In this document: piece after piece, positions 34,926-43,223 of the stretch
Position numbering within the stretch: position 1 is the first letter of the stretch
How the letters are laid out: the number at the start of each line of letters is the position of its first letter
The notes under the pieces: model-generated
The model's database searches: none
Told to the model about the DNA's origin: nothing
Seen by the model: only the letters and a program-made list of their open reading frames with translations
Translations under genes and position numbers: made by a program
NCBI GenBank assembly: GCA_019694955.1
Contig: JAIBAX010000029.1
Span: 1-58,817 of the forward strand
DNA: 58,817 nt
Direction: 5' to 3'
Origin: Chitinophagales bacterium
GTDB taxonomy: Bacteria; Bacteroidota; Bacteroidia; Chitinophagales; JADIYW01

Positions 34926-35345
34926 ATGGGAATGGTATATGCCGATATTGAGTTAATTAACGCCGATGATTTGGCCTTGGTTAGAAAACAAATCATTGAA
35001 GATGTGGATGTCAAGAAAATGCACATTAGTATGTTGGTCGATAGTGGCGCATATATGTTGTGCATCAACGAAACAATTCAAGAACAACTGGATTTGCCGC
35101 TAATAGAAAAAAGAAAGGCACAATTAGCAAATGGCAGCATCGAAGAATACGACGTGGTGGGTCCCATTTTCTTAAAATTTAAAAACAGAACGGCTACCTG
35201 CAATGCGATGGTGTTACACGGTGATAGTGAACCACTTTTGGGCTCTATTCCAATGGAAGAAATGGATGTACTTATTCACCCGCTAAGACAAGAACTCATC
35301 GTTAATCCTGAACATCCTTATTTTGCACAATTAAAACTTAAGTAG
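34926..35345 (+). CDS. Clan AA retropepsin-like aspartic protease
   Basis: The frame opens at 34869, but a promoter box inside the extension and family starts favour ATG 34926 (MGMVYADIELINADD), giving 139 residues. The catalytic motif is MLVDSGA (D39), and the C-terminal hydrophobic-hydrophobic-Gly pattern is LLGSIPMEEMDVLI. Such small proteins resemble one retropepsin half and act as dimers. No signal peptide is present, so it is probably cytoplasmic. The biological substrate is not known. Twenty-one bases separate it from the next gene. Confidence 0.8.
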   Translation: MGMVYADIELINADDLALVRKQIIEDVDVKKMHISMLVDSGAYMLCINETIQEQLDLPLIEKRKAQLANGSIEEYDVVGPIFLKFKNRTATCNAMVLHGDSEPLLGSIPMEEMDVLIHPLRQELIVNPEHPYFAQLKLK

Positions 35346-35366
35346 CTGAAACAATTTTTTACCTTT

Positions 35367-37208
35367 ATGACCAATAAATTTTACCTTTTGTGGCTAATTT
35401 TTTATGCCCTGTTTTCTTTCCACACCAATGCACAAGAATCAATCGTAAAGGTGTCAGACTTTTTTCCCGGTGAACCATCCGCCAATCCTTACGGTTTAAA
35501 AGTTGTAAACGACCATTTGATTTTTAATGTTGCTATTTCTGATACCTTAGATGCCTTCTATTCTATAAACACCAACGGGGATTTGGAAAAATTATTTGAA
35601 TTTGCACCCATCTTCGGTCATGGAACAGGCATTGGTTATGTTTCAACAGAAACAAATATTTTTGAAAAGAGGCTATTATTTGTTTTAGAAGACAGAAATA
35701 TACCCAAACAGCAACTTTGGATAACGGATGGTACAAAAAATGGCACTTTCTTCTTAAAAGATGTGAGCCAGTTTGCCAGTTTCAATATTTCAAATCTATT
35801 CCTCCTAAACGATGAAATATATTTCCTGATCGATGGTGAAGAAACCGCTCTTTGGAAAACAAATGGCACTACAGCCGGAACGGTTCGCATAAAGTCTCTT
35901 TGCAATTACAATGGTGTGGATCCTTGCTATTCTCAATATAATTTCGATGCCCATGCAATGCCCAATAATAAATTCATATTCTTTGCCGGCATTCCCGGTG
36001 AAGATGTAGAACCTTGGATAACGGATGGTACAACAGCAGGCACGAACATCTTCCCCATTCAGCCCGGAATTTTGCCTTTCAACAGAGGAATGGCACTGCA
36101 AGGCGGTTCTGTATTAAACGGAAAATTGATTTTTGGTGCCGATATACAAAATGGTATCGGTTTTGAACCTTATTCGAGTGACGGCACTGTTGCAGGTACT
36201 GTTTTAATAAAAAATATTAATACCACCTCAGGGAACAATTACCACAATAAACACGGTCGACCCAGCGAGTTCTACCAATACAACAGCAAGGTGTTTTTTA
36301 ATGCCAATGATGGCGTAAAAGGAGACGAAATATGGGTAACGGATGGCACTACAGCAGAAACGAAAATGCTCGTAGAAACGCAACCCGGAAAAACGGAAAG
36401 AGGCGACCTAAAAAGGTACTATCCTTTTAATAACACTTTGCTCTTTCAAGCGTCCTCCACACCCTTTGATCAGGTAAGTAAATACAACCTTTTCAAAACC
36501 GACGGCACACCTGCCAATACCTCAAAAATCATGACCTTTAATTCAGAATGGGATTGCTTCGTACCAAAAATTGAATGGAATGGGTCATTGATATTTGCGG
36601 CGAAAGACTGGACAAATGGCTCGCAGCTTTGGAAAACGGATGGCTCTACCGGAGGTACTCAACGCATGTTAATCACCAATCCGGTACAATTCAATGAACA
36701 AACATTGCTTTTTTCTACCTTTTATCCCATACAAGACAAGTTCTATTTTGTTGCAGATAATGGCAATAAAGTACAACTTTGGAAAAGCAATGGCAATAAT
36801 ACCGATACGGTTTCCTTTGACCTCCTTATGCCACAACCCAATTTTGATTACCAAATTGAATCCTGTATTAAATTCAGGGATAAAATATATTTAAAAGGTG
36901 CTTTCGATGAAAGTGGTATTGAGTTATGGGAATATGCTCCTGAAACCATTACGCATGTCGACCAAAACTCATATGAAAGAATACAAATTTTTCCCAATCC
37001 ATCCACAGGAAATATTACCGTTAGAAAAAATAATGCAAATACAGCAGATATCATCGTTTACGATATGCTGGGAAATGTGGCTTTTGTCGGAAAAATGGAT
37101 GCATCCATATTCCACCTTCAACTGAATACGGGCGCATATATCATCAAGGTTATGACCGACAACGGCGATACACAAATCGATAAATTATTAATTCTGGATC
37201 ATTTCTGA
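35367..37208 (+). CDS. ELWxxDGT-repeat T9SS cargo protein
   Basis: The 613-residue protein has a signal peptide (MTNKFYLLWLIFYALFSFHTNA) and a chain of ELWxxDGT-type repeats (LWITDGTKNGT, LWKTNGTTAGT, PWITDGTTAGT, EIWVTDGT, LWKTDGSTGGT, LWKSNG) that should form a beta-propeller-like structure. A T9SS sorting domain follows (IFPNPSTGNITV … GAYIIKVMTDNGD). It is expected on the cell surface; its ligand is unknown. Its stop overlaps the start of the PagL-like gene by one base (TGATG). Confidence 0.85.
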   Translation: MTNKFYLLWLIFYALFSFHTNAQESIVKVSDFFPGEPSANPYGLKVVNDHLIFNVAISDTLDAFYSINTNGDLEKLFEFAPIFGHGTGIGYVSTETNIFEKRLLFVLEDRNIPKQQLWITDGTKNGTFFLKDVSQFASFNISNLFLLNDEIYFLIDGEETALWKTNGTTAGTVRIKSLCNYNGVDPCYSQYNFDAHAMPNNKFIFFAGIPGEDVEPWITDGTTAGTNIFPIQPGILPFNRGMALQGGSVLNGKLIFGADIQNGIGFEPYSSDGTVAGTVLIKNINTTSGNNYHNKHGRPSEFYQYNSKVFFNANDGVKGDEIWVTDGTTAETKMLVETQPGKTERGDLKRYYPFNNTLLFQASSTPFDQVSKYNLFKTDGTPANTSKIMTFNSEWDCFVPKIEWNGSLIFAAKDWTNGSQLWKTDGSTGGTQRMLITNPVQFNEQTLLFSTFYPIQDKFYFVADNGNKVQLWKSNGNNTDTVSFDLLMPQPNFDYQIESCIKFRDKIYLKGAFDESGIELWEYAPETITHVDQNSYERIQIFPNPSTGNITVRKNNANTADIIVYDMLGNVAFVGKMDASIFHLQLNTGAYIIKVMTDNGDTQIDKLLILDHF

Positions 37209-38314
37209 TGCGCCTAATTAGCACGTGGTTATTCTGTTGGTTTTGTGGAAATATCTTCGCCCAAAAACCTGTGTTTATCGGTCTTGACTACCTCATTGGC
37301 AAATCTATTAACCATACTGAAAAGTTTAAACCTACGCTTACGGGACTCACCAATACCATCAACCTAAGTGTTGGAAAGCAATCTGATACGATAAAAAATT
37401 GGCAAAAGAGATGGAAACTGCCTGACTTTGGAGCGGGTTTTATCTATCAAAGCAATACTTCCAAACAGTACTTTGGCACGACGTATGCTTTTTATGGATT
37501 TACTACCTTACCTATTATTCCTCGAGAAAAGTGGCGCATTTCCCATCAAATTGGCTATGGCGTTGCTTATGCTACCAAGCATTTTGATGAACAGAAAAAT
37601 CCAGAGAATAATGTCATCGGTTCGGCATGGAATGTTTATCTTGATTTGCGCTTCTTTGCCGAAATAAATGTACATAAACACCTCACCTTAAATGTTGGTG
37701 CCGGATTCAACCATTTCAGCAACGGTGGTGTCCATAAACCCAACTTGGGACTCAATACTCCCGTCGCACAAATGGGTTTAAAATATAGATTTGCACCTGT
37801 TGTCTGGCAAAAAATAAAAAAGGACACCCTCCCAAAGCCGGAGCGCAGGCACGAGTACTTCTTCCGTTTCGGTACAGGAATTGGTCAAATACGGGGGTAT
37901 GGCACCGCACAATATCCCATTTACGCTGCTTCAATAGGTTATGGTTTTTATACCTCTGTTGCCAATAAAGTAATGGGCGGCATCATCATGGAACACGATG
38001 CCCGATTGCGGGATTTTAACCTCGTAAAAGGTGAAGACACCACACATGTCGTTTCAAAACCGTTTACATGTGCGTTGTTTGTTGCAGATGAAATGATGAT
38101 AGGACGATTTGCACTCCATTATGAAGCAGGGCTCTACCTTCGTCACCCATCGTTTAAGGTAAATCCCATTTATTTAAAAGCCGGCCCAACTTTTTACCTA
38201 CCGCCCATACACGCTAAAAAAAGCGATGTGAAAGCATTTTTAGGAACATACGTCAAAACGTATTGGGGAACGGCACAGATGATGGAATTTTGTATGGGTA
38301 TGACATTTAATTAG
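37208..38314 (+). CDS. Acyloxyacyl hydrolase / PagL-like outer-membrane protein
   Basis: The 368-residue protein has a signal peptide (about 1-18, ending FAQ) and a predicted beta-barrel, with the family motif NHFSNGGVHKPNLGLN. H169 and S171 are the candidate catalytic pair; the residue 12 after the Ser, Glu in PagL, is Asn here. It is twice the size of a classical PagL, with a second barrel-like half (about 215-368) ending in the phenylalanine-containing GMTFN. It would act on lipid A or another acylated surface lipid. It is translationally coupled to the ELWxxDGT gene. Confidence 0.75.
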   Translation: MRLISTWLFCWFCGNIFAQKPVFIGLDYLIGKSINHTEKFKPTLTGLTNTINLSVGKQSDTIKNWQKRWKLPDFGAGFIYQSNTSKQYFGTTYAFYGFTTLPIIPREKWRISHQIGYGVAYATKHFDEQKNPENNVIGSAWNVYLDLRFFAEINVHKHLTLNVGAGFNHFSNGGVHKPNLGLNTPVAQMGLKYRFAPVVWQKIKKDTLPKPERRHEYFFRFGTGIGQIRGYGTAQYPIYAASIGYGFYTSVANKVMGGIIMEHDARLRDFNLVKGEDTTHVVSKPFTCALFVADEMMIGRFALHYEAGLYLRHPSFKVNPIYLKAGPTFYLPPIHAKKSDVKAFLGTYVKTYWGTAQMMEFCMGMTFN

Positions 38315-38392
38315 GGCATGCCCCGCCCTATCGGTTGGGTCAGGCTGTCCGCTTGTATGGCTAACGCCGATACCGCTCCCATCCTTCATGCA
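38314..38392. repeat. Structured 79-bp GC-richer repeat, copy 2
   Basis: This element starts right at the stop of the PagL-like gene and shares TCCGCTTGTATGGCTA (38348-38363) with 32869-32946. The ends pair as GCATG (38316-38320) and CATGC (38387-38391), a different sequence from copy 1 but again complementary. An inner hairpin with a C-rich arm is kept with mismatches. It makes the upstream part of the open frame at 38318 unreliable as coding sequence. Confidence 0.75.
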
Positions 38393-38461
38393 GACAATAA
38401 AAAATTCCAGACAATGTATAAATTATACGTATTAATACTATATTCGTTAAAAGTATTTGCC

Positions 38462-38731
38462 ATGAAGAACAAAAAATGGATTTTTATAGGGTTTGTTTTT
38501 ACAGCTTGCGCCACCAAAACCGCCTTGAATGAACCCACAGACCCCGCATTAATGGAAGGAAAAACCCTGTATGCTGCCAATTGCGTAAAATGCCATGCGT
38601 TGGTTAATCCCGAAAAATACACTGCTACCGAATGGACGACATGGATGGATAAAATGGCACCCAAAGCAAAAATAGACGACGCTACCAAAGCGAAGATTTA
38701 TAGTTATGTTGCCGCCGGAGCTAAGAAATAG
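38462..38731 (+). CDS. Small c-type cytochrome lipoprotein
   Basis: The frame is open from 38318, but that part lies in a repeat; ATG 38462 gives an 89-residue lipoprotein (MKNKKWIFIGFVFTAC, Cys16). It has one haem c site CVKCH (41-45) and a candidate distal Met at 62 or 65 (TWMDKMAPKA). The protein is short and Lys-rich at the end. It is likely a membrane-anchored periplasmic electron carrier. No partner oxidase or dehydrogenase genes are adjacent. Confidence 0.8.
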   Translation: MKNKKWIFIGFVFTACATKTALNEPTDPALMEGKTLYAANCVKCHALVNPEKYTATEWTTWMDKMAPKAKIDDATKAKIYSYVAAGAKK

Positions 38732-38732
38732 G

Positions 38733-38782
38733 GATTGGAAATTTGGAAATTTGAGGATTTGGAAATTTGGGGATTTGGAGAT
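38733..38782. repeat. Degenerate GGAAATTTG/GGATTTGG tandem repeat
   Basis: About 50 bases after the cytochrome stop repeat units like GGAAATTTG and GGATTTGG five or six times with small changes. It is non-coding, and slippage of such units between strains would be expected. Confidence 0.6.
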
Positions 38783-38841
38783 GAATTTCTTTTTTAGATT
38801 GCGTTTATGAACTTTTTTCCAACTTGCTTGGTTGAGAATTT

Positions 38842-39717
38842 ATGGACTATGTAAACGTTAGAAGGAATTTTTATTTTTATGGAAAGTTAGCCTTTTCTGC
38901 ATTTTCTATTCTTTTTGCAATAGCGATATACTATTTATCAATAGATTTGGCAACAGATCCAAGTTTGGATGCTGATTCAAACATATCATCCATATTTCCA
39001 TTTATTTTTGGTACTTTACTTTTCATAGGAGGCTGTTATACATTCCTAACGAATCTTCGCATTTTTCCATCGTTGCGCTACAATGATTTTGAATTGATAA
39101 TTGGCAAGAATAAAATAAGGTATGATGAAATATTAAAAATAACATTTTCTGGTAAATTTCCTAACAAGGGAATTAATTACAATAAGGAAGGTATTTGTAT
39201 AAAAACAACAAACAAAGAATTTGTTATCTATTATGGATATTATTGCAATTTTCATCTATTTGCTCAATTTTTAGAACAAAAAAGAACAAATAGAAAAAAT
39301 CATAAGGTAGTAATTTTCAATGAAGAGGAGCACTCTTTAGATAGCATTCGTGAGTTTTCAGGGATTATTTGGATAAACTTCAGACTTATCATTTTTGTGT
39401 CTTACTTATATTTGGCATTTATATTATTTCACTCCATTCTAAATACCATGCCCATTGGTTGGTTAATTTTCGCACTAATTTCTTTGTTCTTGTATTATCT
39501 TTTCTCAAAGCAGTTTTATTATTTCCAAATTTCTGATGAATGGCTCATCATTAAAAACCACCATCTCTTTTGGGAACAAACTTATATTAAACTATCAGAC
39601 CTAAAGAAAGCATACAGAGAGCAGGGTCCAAGTAAAAGACCCTACAAATTGGTCATACTACTAAAAAACTATGACTATCAATCCTATTTCGCAGCATCAC
39701 TCACCTATAAAACCTAG
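38842..39717 (+). CDS. Hypothetical membrane protein, C-terminus cut by an amber codon
   Basis: The 291-residue protein has four hydrophobic segments in two pairs (about 13-32, 48-66, 175-197, 203-220). After each pair comes a soluble beta-rich stretch (LRYNDFELIIGKNKIRYDEI; YYFQISDEWLIIKN), which suggests two PH-like domains. The stop is TAG at 39715; the same frame continues ERFLNDLKEKGVHTGTT to TAA at 39769-39771 and looks native, so TAG may have replaced TGG (Trp). Family not recognised. It has no close neighbours on its strand. Confidence 0.6.
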   Translation: MDYVNVRRNFYFYGKLAFSAFSILFAIAIYYLSIDLATDPSLDADSNISSIFPFIFGTLLFIGGCYTFLTNLRIFPSLRYNDFELIIGKNKIRYDEILKITFSGKFPNKGINYNKEGICIKTTNKEFVIYYGYYCNFHLFAQFLEQKRTNRKNHKVVIFNEEEHSLDSIREFSGIIWINFRLIIFVSYLYLAFILFHSILNTMPIGWLIFALISLFLYYLFSKQFYYFQISDEWLIIKNHHLFWEQTYIKLSDLKKAYREQGPSKRPYKLVILLKNYDYQSYFAASLTYKT

Positions 39718-39816
39718 GAACGTTTTCTTAATGACTTAAAAGAAAAAGGCGTTCACACTGGCACTACTTAATTCTTCAAAAAATCGCTATTCGAAATACG
39801 TTACACGCATTACCTA

Positions 39817-40224
39817 TTATTTAATCATCACGCCTATATCATTCAGATAAGGAATATCTATCAGGTTTTCAAATACCAATGATCCTTGTACAAATACATA
39901 CTTTTTATCGTAAATCTCTCCATCGACATAAAAACTCACCCAAAATTCATTGGCTAATTGCAGTAAATCCGGTGGCAACTCCTCAATTTTTGCAACCGAA
40001 AATGGTGGCACCTCATCAATTAACCACCTCAAGGTAGACGTCTTTTTATTCTCCCCGTCAATATCTCCATAACCGCGCGAATTGACTAATATCCCTGCGA
40101 GTTTCTTTTCACTTAAATTCACTACATATGCCGTCCAGATGGAATCACTGCAATTGGTTTCATCCTCCGGAACCAATGCAATGGCGACATCTTCTACTTT
40201 CTTTATTCCTAAATCCTTTAACAT
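39817..40224 (-). CDS. Conserved hypothetical protein downstream of lipB
   Basis: The 135-residue soluble acidic protein starts MLKDLGIKKVEDVAIALVPED and overlaps the lipB end by 7 bases. No catalytic pattern is seen; sequence such as WTAYVVNLSEKKLAGILVNS and FWVSFYVDGEIYDKKYVF suggests an all-beta fold. The tight overlap with lipB indicates co-expression. Function unknown. Confidence 0.75.
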   Translation of the reverse strand: MLKDLGIKKVEDVAIALVPEDETNCSDSIWTAYVVNLSEKKLAGILVNSRGYGDIDGENKKTSTLRWLIDEVPPFSVAKIEELPPDLLQLANEFWVSFYVDGEIYDKKYVFVQGSLVFENLIDIPYLNDIGVMIK

Positions 40225-40913
40225 AACTGCATCTCAAAAACTTGTTCAAAATAAAATTTTAACGCCTCTTCTACTTTATTTATATCGAGCGAATACCCCA
40301 ATTCTTCTTGCATGGATGTTACGCCTTTATCTGCAATACCACAAGGCACAATCCACTTAAAATAGCTTAAATCCGTATTGACATTCAATGCCAATCCGTG
40401 CATGCTTACCCATCTGCTGGTGCGCACGCCAAAGGCACAGATTTTTCTTGCCTGCGGGCTTTCCGGCGCTATCCAAACGCCTGTTACTTTTTCTATGCGC
40501 TCACCTTTGATGCCAAAATCTGCCAATGTTCGAATAACCACTTCTTCTAAACTTCTCATATACCAATGAATATCGCGCTTCCAATCTTCAATGTCAAAAA
40601 TGGGATATACTACTATTTGTCCCGGCCCGTGAAAGGTAATATCTCCTCCTCTATTGTTCTTAAAGTACTGCACACCTTTCGACAAGAGTTCTTCCGGTTT
40701 CGCCAGCAGATGCTCTTCTTTACCATTTTTTCCTAAGGTATAAACAGGTGGATGCGCACAAATCAGCAGGTGATGACCAAATCCATCTGGTAAGACGGTG
40801 GCTTTTTGCTGAAGCTTTAGTGTTGTTTTCTGGACAAACAAATCTTCTTGTAATTGCCAAGCTGTCTCATAGGGCATCACTCCTAAATGCATCAGCCTCA
40901 CACGCCTCGACAT
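40218..40913 (-). CDS. lipB: Lipoyl(octanoyl) transferase
   Basis: LipB moves octanoate from acyl carrier protein to lipoyl domains in lipoate synthesis. The 231-residue protein shows RGGDITFHGPGQIVVYPI (about 92-110), ALNVNTDLSYFKWIVPCGI with the catalytic Cys, and K in DKGVTSM. Length is normal. It lies one base after the stop of the phosphoglucose/phosphomannose isomerase gene and overlaps the next gene. lipA is not in the window. Confidence 0.95.
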   Translation of the reverse strand: MSRRVRLMHLGVMPYETAWQLQEDLFVQKTTLKLQQKATVLPDGFGHHLLICAHPPVYTLGKNGKEEHLLAKPEELLSKGVQYFKNNRGGDITFHGPGQIVVYPIFDIEDWKRDIHWYMRSLEEVVIRTLADFGIKGERIEKVTGVWIAPESPQARKICAFGVRTSRWVSMHGLALNVNTDLSYFKWIVPCGIADKGVTSMQEELGYSLDINKVEEALKFYFEQVFEMQLC

Positions 40914-40914
40914 A

Positions 40915-41904
40915 TTATAGTGGGTTGGTGGCCAAAGTGCTCTTTAAATGATTGATAACATCTATTTCTATTGGATCAAAACCATTGGCAACACCTAAAT
41001 ACTGTGAAACCCAATCAGTAAGATGTATCAAATACAAGGTTCTTTCAATGGGTGAATTTCCTTTGGAGTGTACTTCTAAAATTTCACCGCAATAGCCTTT
41101 GACTACCGACTTCAAAAATTCCATGCGTTCTTGATTGCGCACGTAGTCTGTTTCATTTCTGAGGAAAACAACCTTTGCTTCCGAATGTTTTGCTCTCCAC
41201 CCTACCAATTCGTTGTGGTTCATTTCCGGAATGACGTGGTGCCAACACAACATCTTCGAGTTTTCGTTGATTTGTTGTCTAAAACGTATTGCAACGCCCT
41301 CATAGGAAGCGTCACTATAAATAATAGGAAGATATCCTTTTAAATTTTTCGCAAGGTGCTCCGCTTCGATTTGAATGGCTGCTTCTTGTGCTTCCAGTAA
41401 ATGAATGGCATTATTTAAATCTGCTTTAAATCCGTCATTTATCAAACCAAGTCCATGCAGTATATAAAATTGCTGAACAAAGCTATAACCGAAGCAGCTT
41501 CGTGGCGGCATTCCTCCATCAATAATGATGTGGTCATAACCCTGCTCTTGTGCGATTTGTTGCGCCTGACCACCACTGGTGATGATAACGACTTTCGCGC
41601 CTGTTTTTTGAACGGTTTTCAAGACGTTTATCGTTTCCTCGGTATTGCCACTATAAGAAGATATAATGACCAAAGTATGTTGCCCGACAAACGCCGGAAC
41701 AAAATAATCTTTATTGACAATAACGGGAACGCTTAGTTCATGCTGTACTAATTGTGCCACTATTGTGCCGCCAATACCGGAACCACCTAATCCTGAAATA
41801 AAAACATTGCGGATTTCATGTGAATGGGCATTTATTGTTGCGGCTTCGCCTATTTCTTTAGCACGTTTAAGTTGATTTGAAAAATTAAGGATGAGTTGAT
41901 CCAT
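40915..41904 (-). CDS. Bifunctional phosphoglucose/phosphomannose isomerase (SIS domain)
   Basis: From ATG 41904 (MDQLILNFSNQLKRAKEI) the protein has 329 residues; ATGs at 41910 and 41931 are also in frame. Two SIS domains bind the sugar phosphate: SGLGGSGIGGTIV (about 40-52) and IISSYSGNTEETINV. The C-terminal PGI/PMI part has ERTLYLIHLTDWVSQYLG with NGFDPIEIDVINHLK. It would interconvert Glc6P, Man6P and Fru6P. It is the first gene of a likely operon with lipB and the 39817 gene. Confidence 0.9.
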   Translation of the reverse strand: MDQLILNFSNQLKRAKEIGEAATINAHSHEIRNVFISGLGGSGIGGTIVAQLVQHELSVPVIVNKDYFVPAFVGQHTLVIISSYSGNTEETINVLKTVQKTGAKVVIITSGGQAQQIAQEQGYDHIIIDGGMPPRSCFGYSFVQQFYILHGLGLINDGFKADLNNAIHLLEAQEAAIQIEAEHLAKNLKGYLPIIYSDASYEGVAIRFRQQINENSKMLCWHHVIPEMNHNELVGWRAKHSEAKVVFLRNETDYVRNQERMEFLKSVVKGYCGEILEVHSKGNSPIERTLYLIHLTDWVSQYLGVANGFDPIEIDVINHLKSTLATNPL

Positions 41905-41975
41905 TGTCATAACAGTACATTTATTGCACAAAAAAACGGAAATTTGAGCGATTATGGAAATTTATTAGGTTAAAG

Positions 41976-42338
41976 ATGTTAAAAAAAACAAAGACAATAG
42001 GTTCAGAAGCCGAAGAAATGGCTCAGCACTTTCTTTTACAGAAAGGTTATAGCATCATTGCAAAAAATTATCGATACAAACGACTGGAAATAGACATCAT
42101 TGCAGAAATCGACGAAGTCATCGTTTTTGTAGAAGTTAAGTTCCGAAAAAACAGCCTTTATGGCGAACCGGAACGCTTTGTCACTGAAAAAAAGATAAAT
42201 AATATGATGGAAGCGGCAGAAGCATATTTAAGTACACATCAAAAAAATGGCGAGTTGCGCTTCGATATTATCAGTATTATGAAGGAAAACGGCAAATTCC
42301 AGGTGGAACATTTTGAGGATGCATTTTACCATTTCTAG
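41976..42338 (+). CDS. yraN: YraN family protein (UPF0102)
   Basis: The 120-residue protein has the small nuclease-like fold of the UPF0102/YraN family: GSEAEEMAQHFLLQKGYSII, then the PD-(D/E)XK-like signature IDIIAEIDEVIVFVEVKFR with Asp, Glu and Lys. Members are thought to act as DNA-processing endonucleases, but the function is unproven. It is divergent from the isomerase gene and stands alone. Confidence 0.92.
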   Translation: MLKKTKTIGSEAEEMAQHFLLQKGYSIIAKNYRYKRLEIDIIAEIDEVIVFVEVKFRKNSLYGEPERFVTEKKINNMMEAAEAYLSTHQKNGELRFDIISIMKENGKFQVEHFEDAFYHF

Positions 42339-42357
42339 GTGAATAGATCGCTGACGA

Positions 42358-42395
42358 AAGTTAAATGCTAAATGTTAAATGCTAAATTGAATGCT
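42358..42395. repeat. GTTAAATGCTAAAT tandem repeat
   Basis: Short degenerate units of TTAAATGCTAAATG repeat about three times just after the yraN stop. Non-coding low-complexity sequence in a 251-base gap with no gene. Confidence 0.5.
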
Positions 42396-42455
42396 ACATG
42401 GATAATGATAATAAATGACTTGCAATGCTGATAATATTTGATTTGATCATTTTTT

Positions 42456-42494
42456 AACCGCAAAGTCGCAAAGAATACGCTAAGTACGCAGAGA
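42456..42494. repeat. AACCGCAAAG-type dispersed repeat
   Basis: The stretch reads AACCGCAAAGTCGCAAAG followed by AATACGCTAAGTACGCAGAG. It contains periodic CGCAAAG/CGCTAAG units, a kind of repeat that from memory is widespread in environmental bacteria. Non-coding; between yraN and the thioredoxin-like gene. Confidence 0.5.
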
Positions 42495-42589
42495 TAGTTA
42501 TTTTGAATAATTCCTTTCGCTACAAAATCTAACGCCGATTCTGGGCTAAATATTGAAAGCTACATTCGATATGAATAGTCGCAATACGC

Positions 42590-43057
42590 TTATCTTACTA
42601 CTAAAATCTCCTTGGTGTCTTCTTCCAAACTTTTGTTGGGCGTCTCGATGATTCTACCGATTTCTTTACCCTTTTTTATAAAGATAAAAGTAGGTACGTA
42701 TTCGATTTTATACTGGTCGTATTTTTCTAATCCTGTTTTCTTGGATTTATCGACACTTTGTATATCTACTTTTCTTGTGGAAACACCATACTCATACAGC
42801 ATTTTTATGAAATGTGGCACTTCTCTGCGGCTATCGCTACACCAAGTTCCCATGATGACAATAACCTTAACTCCTTTAAAATCAGCTTTTACTAAGCTTA
42901 TATTCGGAGAAACCGAGTACTCATTATAACCTTTTTGAAACCAGTCTCCCGTTTCTGACAGCTCTTTTGCATCTACCTTTCCACGTAAAGTATCGATGGT
43001 TTGACTTTTAATTTGTGAACAAAATAAGGTGACAACTAAGACAAATAAATACTTCAT
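42590..43057 (-). CDS. Thioredoxin-fold protein with single active-site Cys (WCSDS)
   Basis: The 155-residue protein has a signal peptide (about 1-18) and a thioredoxin fold: VIVIMGTWCSDSRREVPHF (Cys about 74, with Ser at the resolving position) and YVPTFIFIKKG with the cis-Pro. The CxxS site cannot make the usual internal disulphide, so it may bind, isomerise or act with a partner thiol. It is probably periplasmic. The box TATATTTG lies upstream at 43079-43086. Single-gene unit. Confidence 0.82.
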   Translation of the reverse strand: MKYLFVLVVTLFCSQIKSQTIDTLRGKVDAKELSETGDWFQKGYNEYSVSPNISLVKADFKGVKVIVIMGTWCSDSRREVPHFIKMLYEYGVSTRKVDIQSVDKSKKTGLEKYDQYKIEYVPTFIFIKKGKEIGRIIETPNKSLEEDTKEILVVR

Positions 43058-43078
43058 TTTTCTAATAATTTGGCACTA

Positions 43079-43086
43079 CAAATATA
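43079..43086 (-). promoter_or_regulatory. -7 box TATATTTG
   Basis: On the minus strand TATATTTG fits TAnnTTTG, 21 bases before the ATG at 43057. No obvious TTG at -33. Confidence 0.4.
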
Positions 43087-43155
43087 ATATGTTAAATGTT
43101 GGATTTAAAATATTGAATGATTTGGTTTGCAAATACTATTGAGTAACCCACTCAT

Positions 43156-43194
43156 GTTTTCGTGAAGACACGAAAACACGGAATTGGATTTTAC
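43156..43194. repeat. Hairpin-plus-tail repeat, copy 1
   Basis: A 9-bp perfect stem (GTTTTCGTG / CACGAAAAC) with loop AAGA is followed by ACGGAATTGGATTTTAC. The same loop, outer pairs and tail occur at 47729-47767, but the middle stem pairs differ in a compensatory way. It lies between two minus-strand genes and could also act as a terminator. Confidence 0.8.
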
Positions 43195-43223
43195 TTATGA
43201 ACTATTTATTATTGCTTTTGTAA

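Noticed and set aside
38318..38461. Upstream extension of the cytochrome frame
   Set aside because: It lies largely in the structured repeat, and the ATG at 38462 gives a proper lipoprotein signal.
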